From Astatotilapia calliptera (taxonomy: Eukaryota > Chordata > Actinopteri > Cichliformes > Cichlidae): 64,000 nt of DNA. The notes beneath the pieces are model-generated. The model saw only the letters and a list, made by a program, of their open reading frames with translations. It had not been told where the DNA came from and ran no database searches. Numbering within the stretch: the stretch's first letter is position 1; each line of letters begins with the position of its first letter. The stretch lies in NCBI RefSeq assembly GCF_900246225.1, contig NC_039320.1, positions 15,447,137 through 15,511,136 of the forward strand, written 5' to 3'. Made by a program: the position numbers and the translations under genes. Of the stretch, positions 21,535-32,301 are shown one piece after another.

Positions 21535-21791
21535 CACAGTGCGATGTATCACTGCTCCCCAATACATAAACCTCCCAATCATCAGTTTTCATCTCTTCTT
21601 AGAGTTCACAGCCCTGTGCACCTGTAACATTTCCTGTCATGGCACTCCAGTATATCATTGCAATGACTTGTAAATTGAAGAAGGCTGACACCGTGACAGT
21701 TCTAATAATAAGCTCCACCCACTGAATGACTGTTTGCTCTAAAGCAGATTTAGTCTTACTTCAACCATACAACACCTTTCATAGCGAGATG

Positions 21792-22288
21792 ATGATCGTG
21801 ATTATTCTACTCCTGAGCTGTCATTTAAACTGTATTCTAGTTTCAGGTAACAGCTTAATTGTGCTGAATATATTTAAGCCAGTATTAAAGAGTATTAGAA
21901 ATATAACAGGATATAAATTGAATTTTTTAATACATCATTTTTAAGTTTTAAGTTAATGAATTGTCTCTTTCTTTTGGTTGATATCTGTCCAGCAGGTTCC
22001 TCTTACAGCGACAAAGTCTACCAGACTCCAGCTGATATTTACACAAATGGAGAAGATGCTAAAATCTCCTGCTTACATAATATTTCAAGCTATAACCAAA
22101 TCCTCTGGTACAAACAGTCAAAGAAACAATTAGAATTGCTGGGATACATGCTTTTAACAGGAGGTAATCCAGAGGCTGGAGTGAATGTGGTGATGGAAGG
22201 GAGTGCAAGTCAAGGCAAGAACTGCACATTAACGATTAAGGAAACCAAACTGAACAGCAGTGGAGTGTACTTCTGTGCTGCTAGTTAC
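21792..22288 (+). CDS. TRBV: TRB V segment V14 (group A), altered heptamer
   Basis: Leader from ATG 21792 (or 21789, in frame) to 21846; V exon 21996-22288. ISCLH, ILWYKQ and YFCAASY are present. RSS: CACAGTA at 22289-22295 (last base changed), 22-bp spacer, ACAAAAACC 22318-22326. CDR1 is NISSYN, CDR2 MLLTGGN. Coding part intact; the seventh heptamer base is less critical than the first three, so use is possible. Confidence 0.91.
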
Positions 22289-22488
22289 CACAGTAGTGCA
22301 CATCGCTAGACTTCCACACAAAAACCTATCAAACACATTTGTGAATATCTGTATTACAGCTCACAGCCTCTCACACCTGGAATCAGATATTATAACCAAT
22401 GTTGGTGTCACAAAGATCAGATATCAAAATAGAAGGTTCCTCATGAGCAGCAAAGCAACATTTGTTGCTATCATGTCCTGTTATAGAA

Positions 22489-22514
22489 CCCCCCCCCCCA
22501 CACACACACACACA
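22489..22514. repeat. poly-C followed by (CA)n
   Basis: A run of 11 C followed by a short CA microsatellite downstream of V14. Confidence 0.9.
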
Positions 22515-22639
22515 TCTGCAGCATTTTGTTTACCCCTTACTAACAAATTCAGTTTTCAGCTGACAGCCCCATCTGTATTACACTTCAAACCAGCACGCAT
22601 TTGTCCTCTAACCCAGATCACATATTAACATTTAACATA

Positions 22640-23225
22640 TTAACATTAAGATTCATTATGAACAAGAATGCAGCATTCAAGTTACCACATCCTGGTATAA
22701 AAAGCATCCTCAATATTCAATATGTCTTCAGTAAATTAAACTTGAGGATTGGACTGTAGTGATGACTCCAATCCTCAATTTTATTGTACTTTAAGTAAGT
22801 CTTATCTGTTCTTAAATTATCCAAATACACAAAAGCTGAACAGTATATTAATACTATCAAATTAGTAGTATCAGAGAAAAGAAGGAAACTGTTTAGGTAT
22901 GAAAATACTGGCATCGTGTGAGATGTTGAAGGTTTTACATCTAGAGCTTACAACACTACCTAGGGTAAAAAGCAAGCTTTATTAAACTGCTTTGTGTGGG
23001 TTTTTTTGCTTCTTCTCAAACATTTTGGTCCAGAGTGGTGTGCACGAGTAGTTGGCTTTAATGTTAAAAGAGGAAGTGATGGGATACAACCCACCCTTAA
23101 AGGTTCTGTATGCTTACATAGTGGGAGGGTTTCCTCTGAAGTAGGAATACAGTAATCGCCATACCAGCCTACAGTAAGGCAGAACCTCAGCATCAAATAG
23201 ACTGAGACTCAGAAAACACTGCATC
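22640..23225 (+). other. V14-V15 spacer
   Basis: No gene seen. AT-rich; near 22720-22780 there is a local repeat (CTTGAGGATTGGACTG and CCAATCCTCAA are mutually inverted at about 22741-22778). The V15 upstream region with TAGTGGGAGGG at about 23118 precedes the leader. Confidence 0.4.
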
Positions 23226-23695
23226 ATGATCATCTTCTTGTGTTTAATCTTTAGACTTGTACAGGTGTCAGGTAAATATTATTGTTTCTTTTATTTTTAT
23301 TTAAGTTGCTAAGTAGGTCTATAATTAAAATATTCTATTACTGCATAATTGTTTTGCATTAGTCTCCTTAATGCAGACATACGTGTTTCAGCAGGGTCTT
23401 CTCACACTGACAAAGTCCAACAGACTCCTGCTGAATCTTTCTACACATCTGAAGAAACAGTTGCCAAAATCAAATGTGTCCATCATATCCAGGACTATAC
23501 CCGAATCTTTTGGTACAAGCAATCAAAGAATAATGAGCTGCAGCTCCTGGGATACATGAATGTCGATAAAGAATATCCAGAGACTGGAGTAAATGTGACG
23601 ATGACTGGGCGTTCAACTAAAGGCGAGACCTGCACATTGACAATTAAAGGTCTCAACCCGAACAGCAGTGCAGTGTATTTCTGCGTTGCTAGCCA
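23226..23695 (+). CDS. TRBV: TRB V segment V15 (group A, divergent)
   Basis: Leader 23226-23271 (MIIFLCLIFRLVQVS), V exon from about 23395 to 23695. First Cys is in KCVHH, Trp in RIFWYKQ, second Cys in YFCVAS. RSS: CACGGTG 23696-23702, 22-bp spacer, ACAAAAACC 23725-23733. The heptamer matches that on the 3' side of the D segment. CDR1 is HIQDYT, CDR2 MNVDKEY. FR3 has ETCTLTIKGL. It appears functional. Confidence 0.91.
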
Positions 23696-23733
23696 CACGG
23701 TGCTATATTCCATTGTTTCTCAATACAAAAACC

Positions 23734-24987
23734 TCCTGTCAGCTACTTTTTTACCCCTTTTTCATTTCAGTTTTGTAGCTCACAGCCTTCTGCACCTGGA
23801 TCACACTTCTAGCCAACATTGGTCTTGCTCCCCATCCAGATCAGATATTATAATATGAGGTTCTTCTGTGCAATAATGAAATACAGTTGCCACATCCTGT
23901 TATACTAAGCAAACACCTCAAGCCTTCAGTAAGACTGTTTATAGTCAAACATAGTTTAAATATTACTGTCAAATAAACAGGTTAGTCTTAGTCATGTCCG
24001 TTGGTGCAATGGTGTTTATAAGAAACAACTGACCAATACTTTAAATTATCAGTGCTATGTTTTATTTTGACATTCATCCCAGTTATTGAGTGAGCAGAAC
24101 ACTGGGGAATTTGATGCACTGTGCCTTTTGCCACAGATGCATGGACTTTGCAATAATACCACTTTAATACCAGTAACACTTACATAACCACTTAACTGAC
24201 TGTTACATTGGTTCCATCCTATTAATGAACCGTGTTTGAAACTCTTTAGAAGAACCCATTTTTCCACAAACATTGTCAAAGACAGATTAAATGGCTATGT
24301 GCTTGACTGTACACACCTTTGGCAATGGGACTGAAAACAACTAAATTCAAATGATTAAAAAGCTGGTTTTAACCATGTTAAAAATAAAATGAAAAAAAGG
24401 AAAAGAAATTAATCAATATGTATTTATCATTAAACTTGCATCTCATCAATTTAAGTGACTGACAAGGAGCGTGGTCTTAATCGGGGCCTGGAGCAGCCAA
24501 CGGTGGCCCTGAGAGGCCAAATTGGACTTCAACTTAAGAAAATACCAGCAATAAGAAAAATGCTGCAAAAGCACACAAAACACAAGGGAAACAGGGAAAA
24601 ACGGAAACAGAAAAGGAAAAAACTAATTTCCAAAAGCACAAGGGAAGTGTGAATGGGGAGATTATTAATAACGTGACAAATAACTTGTCTTGTGAATATG
24701 AGTGAACACATTCATATCTACTAATGAATAATAAGTTAATGATTTTACAAAGGGACTGTTTTCTGACTAACTTTGAATATATTCTTGAGGGTTTGTTTTA
24801 CTTTCTTTCACAAGATGGCAGCATATCTTTGTTGAGGCAGCGGTGTATAGTGGTTAGCAGCATTTAACATAACATATAGAAGAGCAGGAACCCGTAAGAC
24901 ACCACCCACCTTAAAAACCTGGTCTCTTGTATTCCTGAAAGGCTAACCTATAACCAGACTGCTCTTAAACTGAAGTCAGAGAACACA
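23734..24987 (+). other. V15-V16 spacer
   Basis: No gene with support. At 24450-24660 a GC-richer block (GACAAGGAGCGTGGTCTTAA ... AAAAGGAAAAAAC) resembles an internal piece of a retroelement but I cannot classify it. The open frame across it has low-complexity Lys/Arg-rich text. The V16 upstream region starts about 24800 (CACAAGATGGCAGCATATC). Confidence 0.35.
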
Positions 24988-25677
24988 ATGATGATCATTC
25001 TCTTGTATTGTTCTCTTGTTGGTTTTTTCCATGTTTCAGGTAAAAATTAGTATTGTATTTATTCTTTAAAATGTTTTAAATAGGTATTTGCTTGCAACCA
25101 TGAGGTTCCTATGGTCTCTAAAACTAGGATTAATTGTCAGAAGAAGTAGATCGGTTGTATTAACTTAAACACTTTATTTCTGGTCATTTTTTTTAATTCT
25201 CCGGCACTTGTTTCAGTAAGGAGCTGCAAATATATATTGTTGTTAAAGTGTTGCTCTTCTTGGTTTTTATAAAGGTTACTTACTCAACTTAATCTAGTTA
25301 ATCATACATGCACAAACTGACATGTGGAAAATTTGTCACATTTGTAGTCAGAGGTTTTTTTTGTCTTTTCAACAGGTTCTTCTCTGAATTCCCAAATTTA
25401 CCAGACTCCAGCCCAGCTGTACATTTCAAAGGAAACAGAAGAAGTCAAAATAAACTGTTCTCACAGTATTCAGGGCTATGATCGAATCCTCTGGTATAGG
25501 CAAATGAACAACAGACATCTGCAGTTCTTGGGATACGTGTACGGCACCGTGGATAATCCTGAGAAAGGACTTGATGTGAAATTAAAAGGAGATGCGAATA
25601 AAAATAAGACTTGCACACTAACAATCGAAAAACTGGGCCCAAACAGCAGCGCAGTGTACTTCTGTGCTGTCACTCAA
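24988..25677 (+). CDS. TRBV: TRB V segment V16 (group A, divergent)
   Basis: Leader 24988-25039 (MMIILLYC-type start, ending HVS), a longer 336-bp intron, V exon 25376-25677. INCSH, RILWYRQ and YFCAVTQ are present. RSS: CACAATG 25678-25684, 22-bp spacer, ACAAAAACC 25707-25715. CDR1 is SIQGYD, CDR2 VYGTVDN. Last of the group A series, with KTCTLTIEKL retaining the extra cysteine. The heptamer differs at position 5. Coding part intact. Confidence 0.9.
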
Positions 25678-25896
25678 CACAATGCTAGAAAGCACTGCAC
25701 TTCAGTACAAAAACCTCACCATGTGTTCCCCCCTCAGCACACGGTGCTGCACCAGCACCTGCGAAGAGGGTTTTTTCCCCTCCTTTTTTTTTTTCCAAAG
25801 TTAGCTTCCTTCTGTCAGGCAACACACAGTATTTAAATGCCCTCAGATATTCAGTATATCTGCAGTGGCAGCATCTCAGGAAACTGGAGCACTATC

Positions 25897-26574
25897 ATGA
25901 TGCAGGTTTTCATTAGATTTGTACTTTTTCCCCTTTGGCTTCAAGGTAGTAATTAATAATTAACATTTGAAATGGAAATATTTTCTGCTATAGTCATGGT
26001 GTGCACTGCAACAACCAAGTTTATTTTTGTTATGGCTTCTTTTTTTCCCCTCTGTCAAGGAATACCTGGAACATTTATACTATTTATTTAAAATATTGCC
26101 AACTAATACCTGAGATATTTTCTGCTTATTTTATAAACAGATTGCTGTAATAGTTCATCAATGAATATGGAAAATGTTTAAATGAGGGGGAAAAAATGAG
26201 TAAATACACTTTTGTGTTTCAGATTATATAAGAAGATATCAAATTCTGTTTGAATGTTGTATTTTCTCTGCACAGGTCACTGCCAGGATGTTACTCAATA
26301 TCCTAAAATCAGCTGGAGTTATGTGTCCAGTTCTGCAGAGATGAACTGCAGCCATAACAAAGGCTTTACCTATATCCAGACATACTGGTACATTCAGCGA
26401 CCGGGAAAGACCATGACCTTCATCCTCTCCAAACTTCTTGGGGGGAAAATTGAATATGGAGACATCTCTGAAGCAAAATATTTAGCCAGCAAAAAAAACT
26501 TTGACATTGGGACTCTCACTGTGAAACACTTGCAGTTTAATGACAGTGGGGTGTATTTTTGTGCTGTTGGCAGA
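25897..26574 (+). CDS. TRBV: TRB V segment V17 (group B, only member)
   Basis: Leader 25897-25945 (MMQVFIRFVLFPLWLQ), V exon 26276-26574 after CTCTGCACAG. The domain has MNCSHN, TYWYIQRPGKTM and YFCAVG, with FDIGTLTVKHL in FR3, so it lacks the group A extra cysteine. RSS: CACAGTA 26575-26581, 23-bp spacer, ACAAAAACT 26605-26613. It resembles mammalian TRBV in its RPGKTM-type FR2. Coding part intact; both RSS boxes have one change. Confidence 0.88.
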
Positions 26575-26639
26575 CACAGTAATGTGAGAAGTAGGAGAAG
26601 CTGTACAAAAACTGTTTGCTAATCAATTAGATGTATATT

Positions 26640-26666
26640 GGGGGGGGGGGGGGGGGGGGGGGGGGG
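26640..26666. repeat. poly-G run of 27
   Basis: Uninterrupted G tract 27 bases after the V17 nonamer. Such a tract can form quadruplex DNA and is also prone to assembly length error. Confidence 0.9.
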
Positions 26667-27189
26667 AACAAGCATTTTATGTCATGTCACCAGGTGGCAC
26701 TATAGGGCTCAAGAAACACTTCACCTTAACATGCAGCATATGAAGTATAAAGTAGGTAGTTAAGATTTAAGGGAGCACAAACAAAGAGTTCACAGCAAAC
26801 AAAACTACTTTAAATGTCAACTATGAATTTTGTTCAATGATAATCTTTTACTAAGAGAGTAAGAGATAATTACTTATACAGCCACTGAGTTGATAAATTT
26901 CTCTCCATCTATCACATCACAAAATGTAGATTACAGAAGACTACAGAAGCTTTTTGCCTCACTTATACTGACTGGAGCTTTGATTAACTGGGTTTTTCTT
27001 TTAGGCTCTCTCGGTCCTCATAAATTCACTTGAACTCCTGGCTCCTCCCAAGTAGCTGAAGCCTTTTTCTGTCTGGGAGTAATTGTGTTTATCACTTCAG
27101 TTACCATCACTATCAGCCACTATTAGTCACTTTCATCTCATGCAAAAGCCCATGTGTAGTCTTAGTCGCTTTTTGAGCAGTTTCTCAAA
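26667..27189 (+). other. V17-V18 spacer
   Basis: No gene. A CATGTCACCAGGTGGCACTATAG motif at about 26683-26705 resembles a CTCF-like core (CCAGGTGGCAC); its function cannot be judged from sequence alone. The remainder is the V18 upstream region. Confidence 0.35.
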
Positions 27190-27669
27190 ATGATCACGTT
27201 TCTCCTCTTTTGCCTGGCAGGTAAAAACTTGTTTCAACTATATTTGTTGATGTTTGATTAATACTGTACATTTAGTTTAGTTTTTTTGTTCAGTATTGAT
27301 CAGAGCATAACTAATAATATTCAGTTTTTTTTCTTCATACAGGTGTTTGTGAGGGTCTTAGAGTTCATCAGACTCCCTCTGATATTATCGCACAACCTAG
27401 TGGCAAACCTGGTGACAAAATTCAGATTTTCTGCACCCATAATAAAACAGACTACTGGGTGATGCTCTGGTACCAGCAGCCACCTGGAGACACAGCTATG
27501 AAACTCATTGGGTATTTATACTACAAAGATGTCACAATGGAAGAGCTATATAAAAATAATTTCAACATCTCTGGAGACCTGACTGGGAATACAGCAAAGA
27601 AGAGTTCTCTCATAGTTAAACTTACAGGAGAAGAGCAAAATGCAGTTTACTACTGTGCTGCGAGAGAAG
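27190..27669 (+). CDS. TRBV: TRB V segment V18 (group C)
   Basis: Short leader 27190-27220 (MITFLLFCLA), V exon 27343-27669. GVCEGLRVHQTPS start, IFCTHN, VMLWYQQPPGDTAMKLIGY, VYYCAARE. A further cysteine (GVCEG) lies at the very N-terminus. RSS: CACAATG 27670-27676, 22-bp spacer, ACAAAAACT 27699-27707. Group C has the TDYxVMLWYQQ signature and NISGDLTGNTAKK in FR3. It appears functional. Confidence 0.9.
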
Positions 27670-28074
27670 CACAATGACAAAAAGGCTCTTTGAACCTTAC
27701 AAAAACTGCACAATGTGGAATCATCAGTGGTTTAAAAAGAAGATGGGGAATAAACTGATCACATACACCTGCTTTTGTGGTTGTACTGTGGTTTGATGTA
27801 ATCATGTTTTCATTGGCTAACATATTTTGTGACCGTTTTTTTATGTTTGTTATAAGGAAAGCTGTCCAAAAACATCATTTGTTGTGAAATCTAATAAAAG
27901 GAGAGCTTGTATAGATAAATCACATGAAGCCACTCCTCCTCTGCCTACATCACACTGGTTTCTTCATGCAATGACACCCAGCTCTGTGAGAAAGCACCTG
28001 CCACACAGACTCTGTTGATTTAAATGCTGCGATACAGCATTTTTTTTTTGTAGCTCATGTCAGAACTCTACACA

Positions 28075-28510
28075 ATGATCAGATTTCTTTTTGGCCTTTT
28101 CCTCACAGGTAACTGCTTCACACTTAAATGTGATTTACAATCTTTGCTTTCACATTTTATATTATTGATGTGTCAACCTCTGCTTACAGCAGGTATTTCA
28201 TTGGGAGTTCAGGTCCGTCAGTCTCCCTCTGCTGCTATCAGAAATGCTGGTGATGATGTACAACTAATCTGCACCCATGAAAAAACTGACTACAGAGTGA
28301 TGCTGTGGTACCAGCAGTCACCTGGAGACACAGCTCTGAAACTAATTGGATATGTGGACTATAGCACAATAAAATATGAAGGAGATTTTGAAAAGTATTG
28401 CAACATCACTGGAGATTTAAGTGGAAATACAGCTAAGAGGGGGTCTCTGTTTATAGCGGGTCTAAAAGAGTCTGAGCACAGCGCGGTGTATTACTGTGCA
28501 GCGCGATATG
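28075..28510 (+). CDS. TRBV: TRB V segment V19 (group C)
   Basis: Leader 28075-28108 (MIRFLFGLFLT; an in-frame ATG at 28057 could extend it), V exon from about 28203 to 28510. LICTHE, VMLWYQQSPGDTALKLIGY and VYYCAARY are present; FR3 has an additional Cys in EKYCNITGDLSG. RSS: CACACTG 28511-28517, 22-bp spacer, ACAAAAACT 28540-28548. The heptamer is changed at position 5. Coding part intact. Confidence 0.89.
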
Positions 28511-28657
28511 CACACTGAGGCAGATTTCCTGTTAGTTACACAAAAACTAAATGCATACATCTTTTATCAACTGTGGTTTTATGTCTTTAAGCAACCTTCA
28601 GTCATCCAGCTGCTCTCTGGGATCCCTGTCATGTGATACATACATCATTTCCTCATG

Positions 28658-28659
<2 letters not shown>

Positions 28660-28694
<35 letters not shown>
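28660..28694. repeat. poly-T run of 35
   Basis: Homopolymer between V19 and V20, at the limit of reliable assembly length. Confidence 0.9.
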
Positions 28695-28698
<4 letters not shown>

Positions 28699-28766
28699 AT
28701 ACAAACTAGTGACAACCCTCATCAGTATCACATTTATCTCGCAGCTGCACAGGATATAGAACTAAA

Positions 28767-29205
28767 ATGATCAATTTACTTATTTTAGGTCATCTTATGG
28801 GTAATTTCAACTTTCCTCTAGATCAGCAAGTTTCTATTTTGTTTCATTGTTTAAGTAAATCTAAGTTGTTGTTGGGTTTTTTTGTAGGTTTTTCACTCGG
28901 GGTTCAGATCCATCAGTCTCCTTCTGTCATCAAAAAGGCTGATGCCAATGTTGAGATTTTGTGCAAACATGAAAAATCTGACTACAGAGTGATGCTTTGG
29001 TACCAGAAGCGACGCGGAGAAACGGCTCTGAAACTTGTTGGATATGGATATGCAAAGTTCAACAATGACAGCGTTGAGGAGCCATTTAGAAAACATTTCA
29101 AATTATCTGGAGATCTGGAAGGAGAGAAAAAGCATAGCTTGCTTACCATAATCAACCTTAAACCGCTTGAGCACACTGCGACTTACTTTTGTGCAGCTAG
29201 GGAAG
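28767..29205 (+). CDS. TRBV: TRB V segment V20 (group C)
   Basis: Leader 28767-28800 (MINLLILGHLM, donor GTAATT), V exon 28888-29205 after TTTTGTAG. ILCKHE, VMLWYQKRRGETALKLVGY and TYFCAARE are present. RSS: CACACTG 29206-29212, 23-bp spacer, ACAAAAACC 29236-29244. FR2 QKRRGET is more basic than QQSPGDT in V19. Donor choice was made by phase: the alternative GT at 28788 leaves a weaker donor (GTCATC). Coding part intact. Confidence 0.88.
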
Positions 29206-29390
29206 CACACTGCATCAAACATCCATCTTCTCTTAACAAAAACCTCTTTTTTGCTCACCCCTGAATGTAGGTTAAAGAGTAAGTATCTCCCATACAATCA
29301 TGGGTTGTTTTTGTGGTTTACCGAGTTCCCAGCTTATCAGCACATGTATTACACTACTGCTTTCCTTTCACCCTTCAGACATACACTGCG

Positions 29391-29890
29391 TTGCCACAAG
29401 TATTAACTCACCAATCCAAATCATTGAATTCAGGGGTTCCAGTTACGTCTATTGCCACAGGTGCATAAAATCAATATGAAAGAAGGGCTCAGTCTCAGGA
29501 ATTCAAGCATAGTATTCTGACAGTATGCCATCAGTGCAACAAGTCCACAGTCAACTATTGGTGGTATAATGTCAACTAGAAGCAACTAGAAAAAACAGCA
29601 ACTCAGCCAAAAAAAAGTGGTGGGCAACATAAAATCATACAGCAGTGTCACTCGATACTGAGGCGCATAGTGCACAGAGGTCACCAACTTTCTGCAGATT
29701 CAATGGCTGCAGACCTCCAAATTTCATGTGGCCTTCAGATTAATTTAGATTAAGATTATCTTACCTACATCAAATCCCTACATGACCAAGCATAATGCAA
29801 AGAGTTGTGAAGTGTGCCGCCACTGGAGTCTAGAGTAGTGGAGATGTGTTCTCTGGAGTGAAAAATCCACCCGTCTGGCTCCGTCTGATG
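29391..29890 (+). mobile_element. decayed Tc1-like transposon, 5' part
   Basis: Begins with TACACTGCGTTGCCACAAGTATT, matching the start of a common fish Tc1 family whose ends read about TACACTATATTGCCAAAAGTATT. It then carries the transposase N-terminal region in relic form: AAGGGCTCAGTCTCAGGAATTC corresponds to the coding start, CAGCAACTCAGCC to the linker, and AGGCGCATAGTGCACAGAGG plus TGTGGCCTTCAGATTA to the second half of the DNA-binding domain. The piece CGCCACTGGAGTCTAGAGTAG (29819-29839) codes for the area before the first catalytic Asp. Stops and indels are present, and no 3' end follows. Inactive. Confidence 0.8.
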
Positions 29891-29950
29891 AATGCAGACT
29901 GTCTCCATGTTGTCATGTTGGAACATGACAACATGGAGACAGTCTGCATT
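29891..29950. repeat. perfect inverted repeat, 29-bp arms
   Basis: Bases 29891-29919 are the exact reverse complement of 29922-29950, separated only by GG. The arms start AATGCAGACTGTCTCC. It sits directly at the broken end of the Tc1 relic. Part of the centre (GTCATGTTGGAAC) looks like the reverse complement of the transposase-coding DNA upstream of the second catalytic Asp. Confidence 0.95.
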
Positions 29951-30489
29951 AAACAGTTTGAATTAAAATTACAATTATTCAAATTTTGTGGATTACACTG
30001 CCATATTTACTTGAAGATCGGTTAAGATCATAACACAAAACAACTGCTAGTACCAGCCCATAACCCTGCCTGTGTTTTGTTCACCTCTAACATGCCAGCG
30101 AGGCATGATTGTAGATGCTGCACAGGTGTGTCCATCTCACATGCAGCGGTATCGCAAACCACGCCCAGCCACAGACTAATTCCAGAGTTTCACAGAGAAG
30201 AGGTGTTATTTTAAATTACATAACAAGTTGACTAAAATATTGAGTACCATTATGACAAAGACTAGTAAGCCTTCCTGAAAGCCTGCCTCAGGTATGCCTT
30301 CATCCACACCTGACTAGGTGTGATCAATTAGCAACAGCTGAACACTCTTGCACTGCCCCTGCAAAGAGATTAGGGGCTGCAGAAGGGCGGAACAGTCATC
30401 TTATACGCCGGTCTCTTTGCATCACTTCCTGTCCCTCCTTCTGTTTTACAAAGTACAGTAAAGACTCCATTCAGTTCTTGACATTCAAC
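29951..30489 (+). other. V20-V21 spacer, 3' half
   Basis: No gene. From about 30400 (CTTATACGCCGGTCTCTTTGCATCACTTCCTGT) the sequence matches the V22 upstream region at about 32210, and is the probable shared promoter region of the two group D segments. Confidence 0.4.
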
Positions 30490-31048
30490 ATGACACCAGC
30501 TTATCTTATCGTTGCCTTTCTCTGGATTAAAGGTAATTAATTCATTAATTAACCTTCTTCTTTAATATATTTGTAAATGAATCCCCTTAAAATGCTTTAC
30601 AGATGGAAGAACTGGAGGTGGTATATAAATATTTACTTTCACCATTTTCCCAGAAATCAGCTGACATGCACAGGTTTTCTTCTCCAGCAGCAGCACATTA
30701 CAGCACCACCTAACAGTGTTTCTTTATTTCTTTACAGGAGTTTACCCCAATAAACAAAAACAGGTTTTTCAGTCTCCAACTCAACTCTTAGGAAAACCAA
30801 ACATTCAAATAAACCTGACCTTAACTCATAACATCTCGAGCTATGACACAATTCTGTGGTATCACCGCTCAGCAGGAGACACCTCCATGAAACTGGTTGC
30901 ATATGTCAATTATAAAACCCCGAAAGTTGAGCCGGGTTTTGAAGGTCGTTTCAGTGTGAGCGGAGATGGAGAGAAAACTGGTTATCTGCACATCCTGAAC
31001 CCAAAACACCCCGAAGACAGCGGAGAATATTTTGGAGCAGCAAGTATG
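30490..31048 (+). CDS. TRBV: TRB V segment V21 (group D), both Ig cysteines absent
   Basis: Leader 30490-30532 (MTPAYLIVAFLWIK), V exon 30738-31048 after TTTACAG. The exon is fully open. FR2 Trp is intact (TILWYHRSAGDTSMKLVAY) and the FR3 DSGEYF signature remains. The first canonical Cys is Leu (TTA at 30821-30823, NLTLTHN) and the second is Gly (GGA at 31034-31036, EYFGAAS). RSS is perfect: CACAGTG 31049-31055, 22-bp spacer, ACAAAAACC 31078-31086. It could rearrange, but the domain could not form its usual disulfide. Whether it is a recent pseudogene or a stable cysteine-free V cannot be told from sequence. Confidence 0.85.
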
Positions 31049-31086
31049 CACAGTGATAAATATGCTCATCCTCCAATACAAAAACC

Positions 31087-32301
31087 TCCATAATAGTCAA
31101 GCAGATATTAATACCCCAACAGGAAACCACAGATACCATGTGACACAGTATCAGTGCTCTAACAACAGTCTTCAATAGAACTGGATGTAGGCTTCACAGG
31201 TGATGTTGATCTTCATATTGGAGAGTCGTTCATGGGTGATTTGCAACTTGGATACAATTTAAATACACAACAAATGAATAATAACTATTCATTTTTGGTA
31301 AGATTGCAACCTAAGCTCTGTACATTATGTTTCTATTTGAAGTTTTATTTATTTTTGTGCACCAAACAGAAGATCTGTTTGCCTTCAGATCTTCTCTGCT
31401 TTTTGTAATCAACTCACAAATGACTTTTCAATAAAGTCTTGGACCAACTAAAAAGCCCAAATACAGTCAAAAAGCAGCCACATCTGGCAAAGGAAATCAG
31501 AAAATATTTACCATTAAAAATTTTGCAAATGACTAATAAATGATTTATCAGTTAGGTGAAAACACCCGTCAGACACGAGATTCCACACAAAACCGTGGAC
31601 ACTCAAGCTACCAAGATCAGACAAAACAACTGCTTGTGAAATCTGAGAGAGAAACTGTACCAGTCCAGTGCAGTAACCAGTCCAACAGTACCTGTCAGCC
31701 AGCATATACACCTGATCCCTAATAGTTAGAGAAGAGTCTCACACAGCCTGGCAGATGATCCTAAGAAGGTGACATGAATCTTTGTAACAAACATTTTCTT
31801 TTAATTTCATTGATCTCATACATGGCTCATCATTTGAAACATGTAATGATAGGCCATGAACCTTAGCCATCATTATGACAGCTTTTCTTAGAAGTCACTA
31901 CAATAGCAAAAGTAACCAGTGTCCAAAGAAACGCTTTGATACACATCTAAAACACCTGGAGAACCATTTTTAAACTTAACTGAACATCCTATATACTAAA
32001 ATAAAAGCCTTTCAGATGAAAATAGTAATCATACTGTAATTAGCCAATCCAAATGTTTTTTTAATGCTAGAAGATAAATGACAAATAAAAAATGGAGTCA
32101 GTATCTTAACTGAGAATCTCAAAATAAGACAAACAGGAGTACTATTGTTACAGACCACTTTAAAAAATTAAATGAATGTCTGGCTTCTTGGAAGACTATT
32201 TTATATCTCATCTTATACGCTGATCTCTTTGCATCACTTCCTGTTCCTCCTTCTGTTTCTCAAAGCACAGGAAAGACTTCATTCAGTTCTTGAGATTCAA
32301 C
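31087..32301 (+). other. V21-V22 spacer
   Basis: No supported gene. An open stretch of 60 codons at 31540-31722 has no recognisable motif. The 31087-31170 flank is repeated after V22. The V22 upstream region starts near 32210. Confidence 0.35.

Noticed and set aside
24455..24652. Lys/Arg-rich small open frame
   Set aside because: Low complexity, inside a repeat-like block; no sign of a real gene.
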